A stretch of 32,360 bases of DNA, taken from assembly GCF_001280595.1 (NCBI RefSeq), contig NZ_LITU01000067.1:1-32360 (forward strand), read 5' to 3'. This stretch comes from Paenibacillus xylanivorans. Lineage in GTDB: Bacteria > Bacillota > Bacilli > Paenibacillales > Paenibacillaceae. Made by a program: the position numbers and the translations under genes. Below are positions 31,944-32,360 of the stretch, one piece after another. Every line of letters begins with the position of its first letter. Within the stretch, counting starts at the first letter, position 1. The notes beneath the pieces were generated by a model, which saw only the letters and a program-made list of their open reading frames with translations, was not told where the DNA came from and made no database searches.

Positions 31944-32360
31944 ATGCCGCAAATTGACCGCCACAAAGACAGAACGGTAAATATTGAGTTTGTTGCCGCC
32001 GAGGATTTGGAGTGTCTTCCCTATCCCGAGCGACTTACATTAATCTTTGTTACGTCCGGTAGCATCAACGGTATACTCAACGAACGACCAATAGCCGTTT
32101 CAGCACCCGCCGTTCTGTGTTTGTCCGAAGAGGATACGATACAAATTCTTAAAAAGCATAATGTCTCTGCGCAATCATTCAGTTATCATCCCGATGTTCT
32201 TAATAGCGTCCCGATTTCTGAAACGGAAGACTACTTTCCAATCCATCCTAAAATACAAACAGGGCTTTCACTTTTTCAGAACAATCCAACACGCACCGGA
32301 GTACCTTTTGTTACCGAAAAAGCCTTTCCACAATTTAAAATGTACCCTATAAGATGGACA
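31944..32360 (+). CDS. AraC-type regulator, N-terminal sensor part (runs off the window)
   Basis: The frame opens at an ATG six bases after AGGAG and stays open for 139 codons to the right edge. It begins MPQIDRHKDRTVNIEFVAAE and contains LTLIFVTSGSINGILNERPI, a cupin-like ligand-binding half as found at the N-terminus of AraC-family proteins. The DNA-binding half would lie beyond the window, so the family assignment is inferred from the sensor part and the divergent position beside GAPDH. The ligand is unknown. Confidence 0.65.
   Translation, partial: MPQIDRHKDRTVNIEFVAAEDLECLPYPERLTLIFVTSGSINGILNERPIAVSAPAVLCLSEEDTIQILKKHNVSAQSFSYHPDVLNSVPISETEDYFPIHPKIQTGLSLFQNNPTRTGVPFVTEKAFPQFKMYPIRWT

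Noticed and set aside
1..32360. CRISPR array, prophage, replication origin, rRNA or classical riboswitch
   Set aside because: No regularly spaced repeats, phage structural genes, DnaA-box cluster or conserved riboswitch core was seen by eye.

Overview
The window looks like a chromosomal stretch from a Bacillota (Firmicutes) member of the Paenibacillus/Cohnella type. This is inferred from strong AGGAGG-type ribosome binding sites, an LplA/LplB/YtcP-style carbohydrate ABC transporter, a membrane-anchored YesS-like AraC regulator, a CcpA-type cre site, and IS200, IS3-like and IS30 debris. No rRNA, credible tRNA, prophage or CRISPR is visible, so the species cannot be fixed from sequence alone.

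Centre (about 8.9-22.4 kb): a minus-strand polysaccharide-utilisation locus. In transcription order it holds a small ORF overlapping a calcineurin-type phosphoesterase, a cytoplasmic PL6 lyase with a YesS-like membrane AraC regulator, an intrinsic terminator, and then a second unit. That unit is solute-binding lipoprotein, two permeases, GH88 unsaturated glucuronyl hydrolase, a secreted PL6 lyase with two discoidin (F5/8C/CBM32-like) domains, and a GH43/GH32-fold hydrolase. A perfect cre site precedes the lipoprotein gene. The inferred path is extracellular cleavage by the secreted PL6, import of unsaturated oligosaccharides, further cleavage by the cytoplasmic PL6, and removal of the unsaturated uronate by GH88. 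Neither a sulfatase nor alginate-specific genes are present, so the substrate is open. This is the best candidate for a new system.

Left part (1-8.9 kb): a partial ABC-F ATPase, a dihydrofolate-reductase-like gene broken by an 8-bp duplication, and a divergent TetR/SDR pair. Remnants of IS200, an IS3-like element and a HIT gene follow. Then comes an intact operon of response regulator, histidine kinase and a class-C-type serine hydrolase with a membrane tail, followed by a fragment of an EF-G/Tet-like factor.

Right part (22.4-32.4 kb): decayed GNAT and NTF2-like fragments, an intact chemoreceptor and a GH78 fragment. A PAF-acetylhydrolase-like gene is split by a homopolymer frameshift. A second divergent SDR/TetR pair has had the end of its TetR replaced by an IS30 remnant, with an MFS fragment beyond. 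The window closes with GAPDH and a divergent partial AraC regulator. A dispersed repeat starting TTCCCGTTAG recurs at five places, and two long copies carry terminator-like hairpins beside the two TetR/SDR modules. The flanks show heavy gene decay, while the central locus looks intact.
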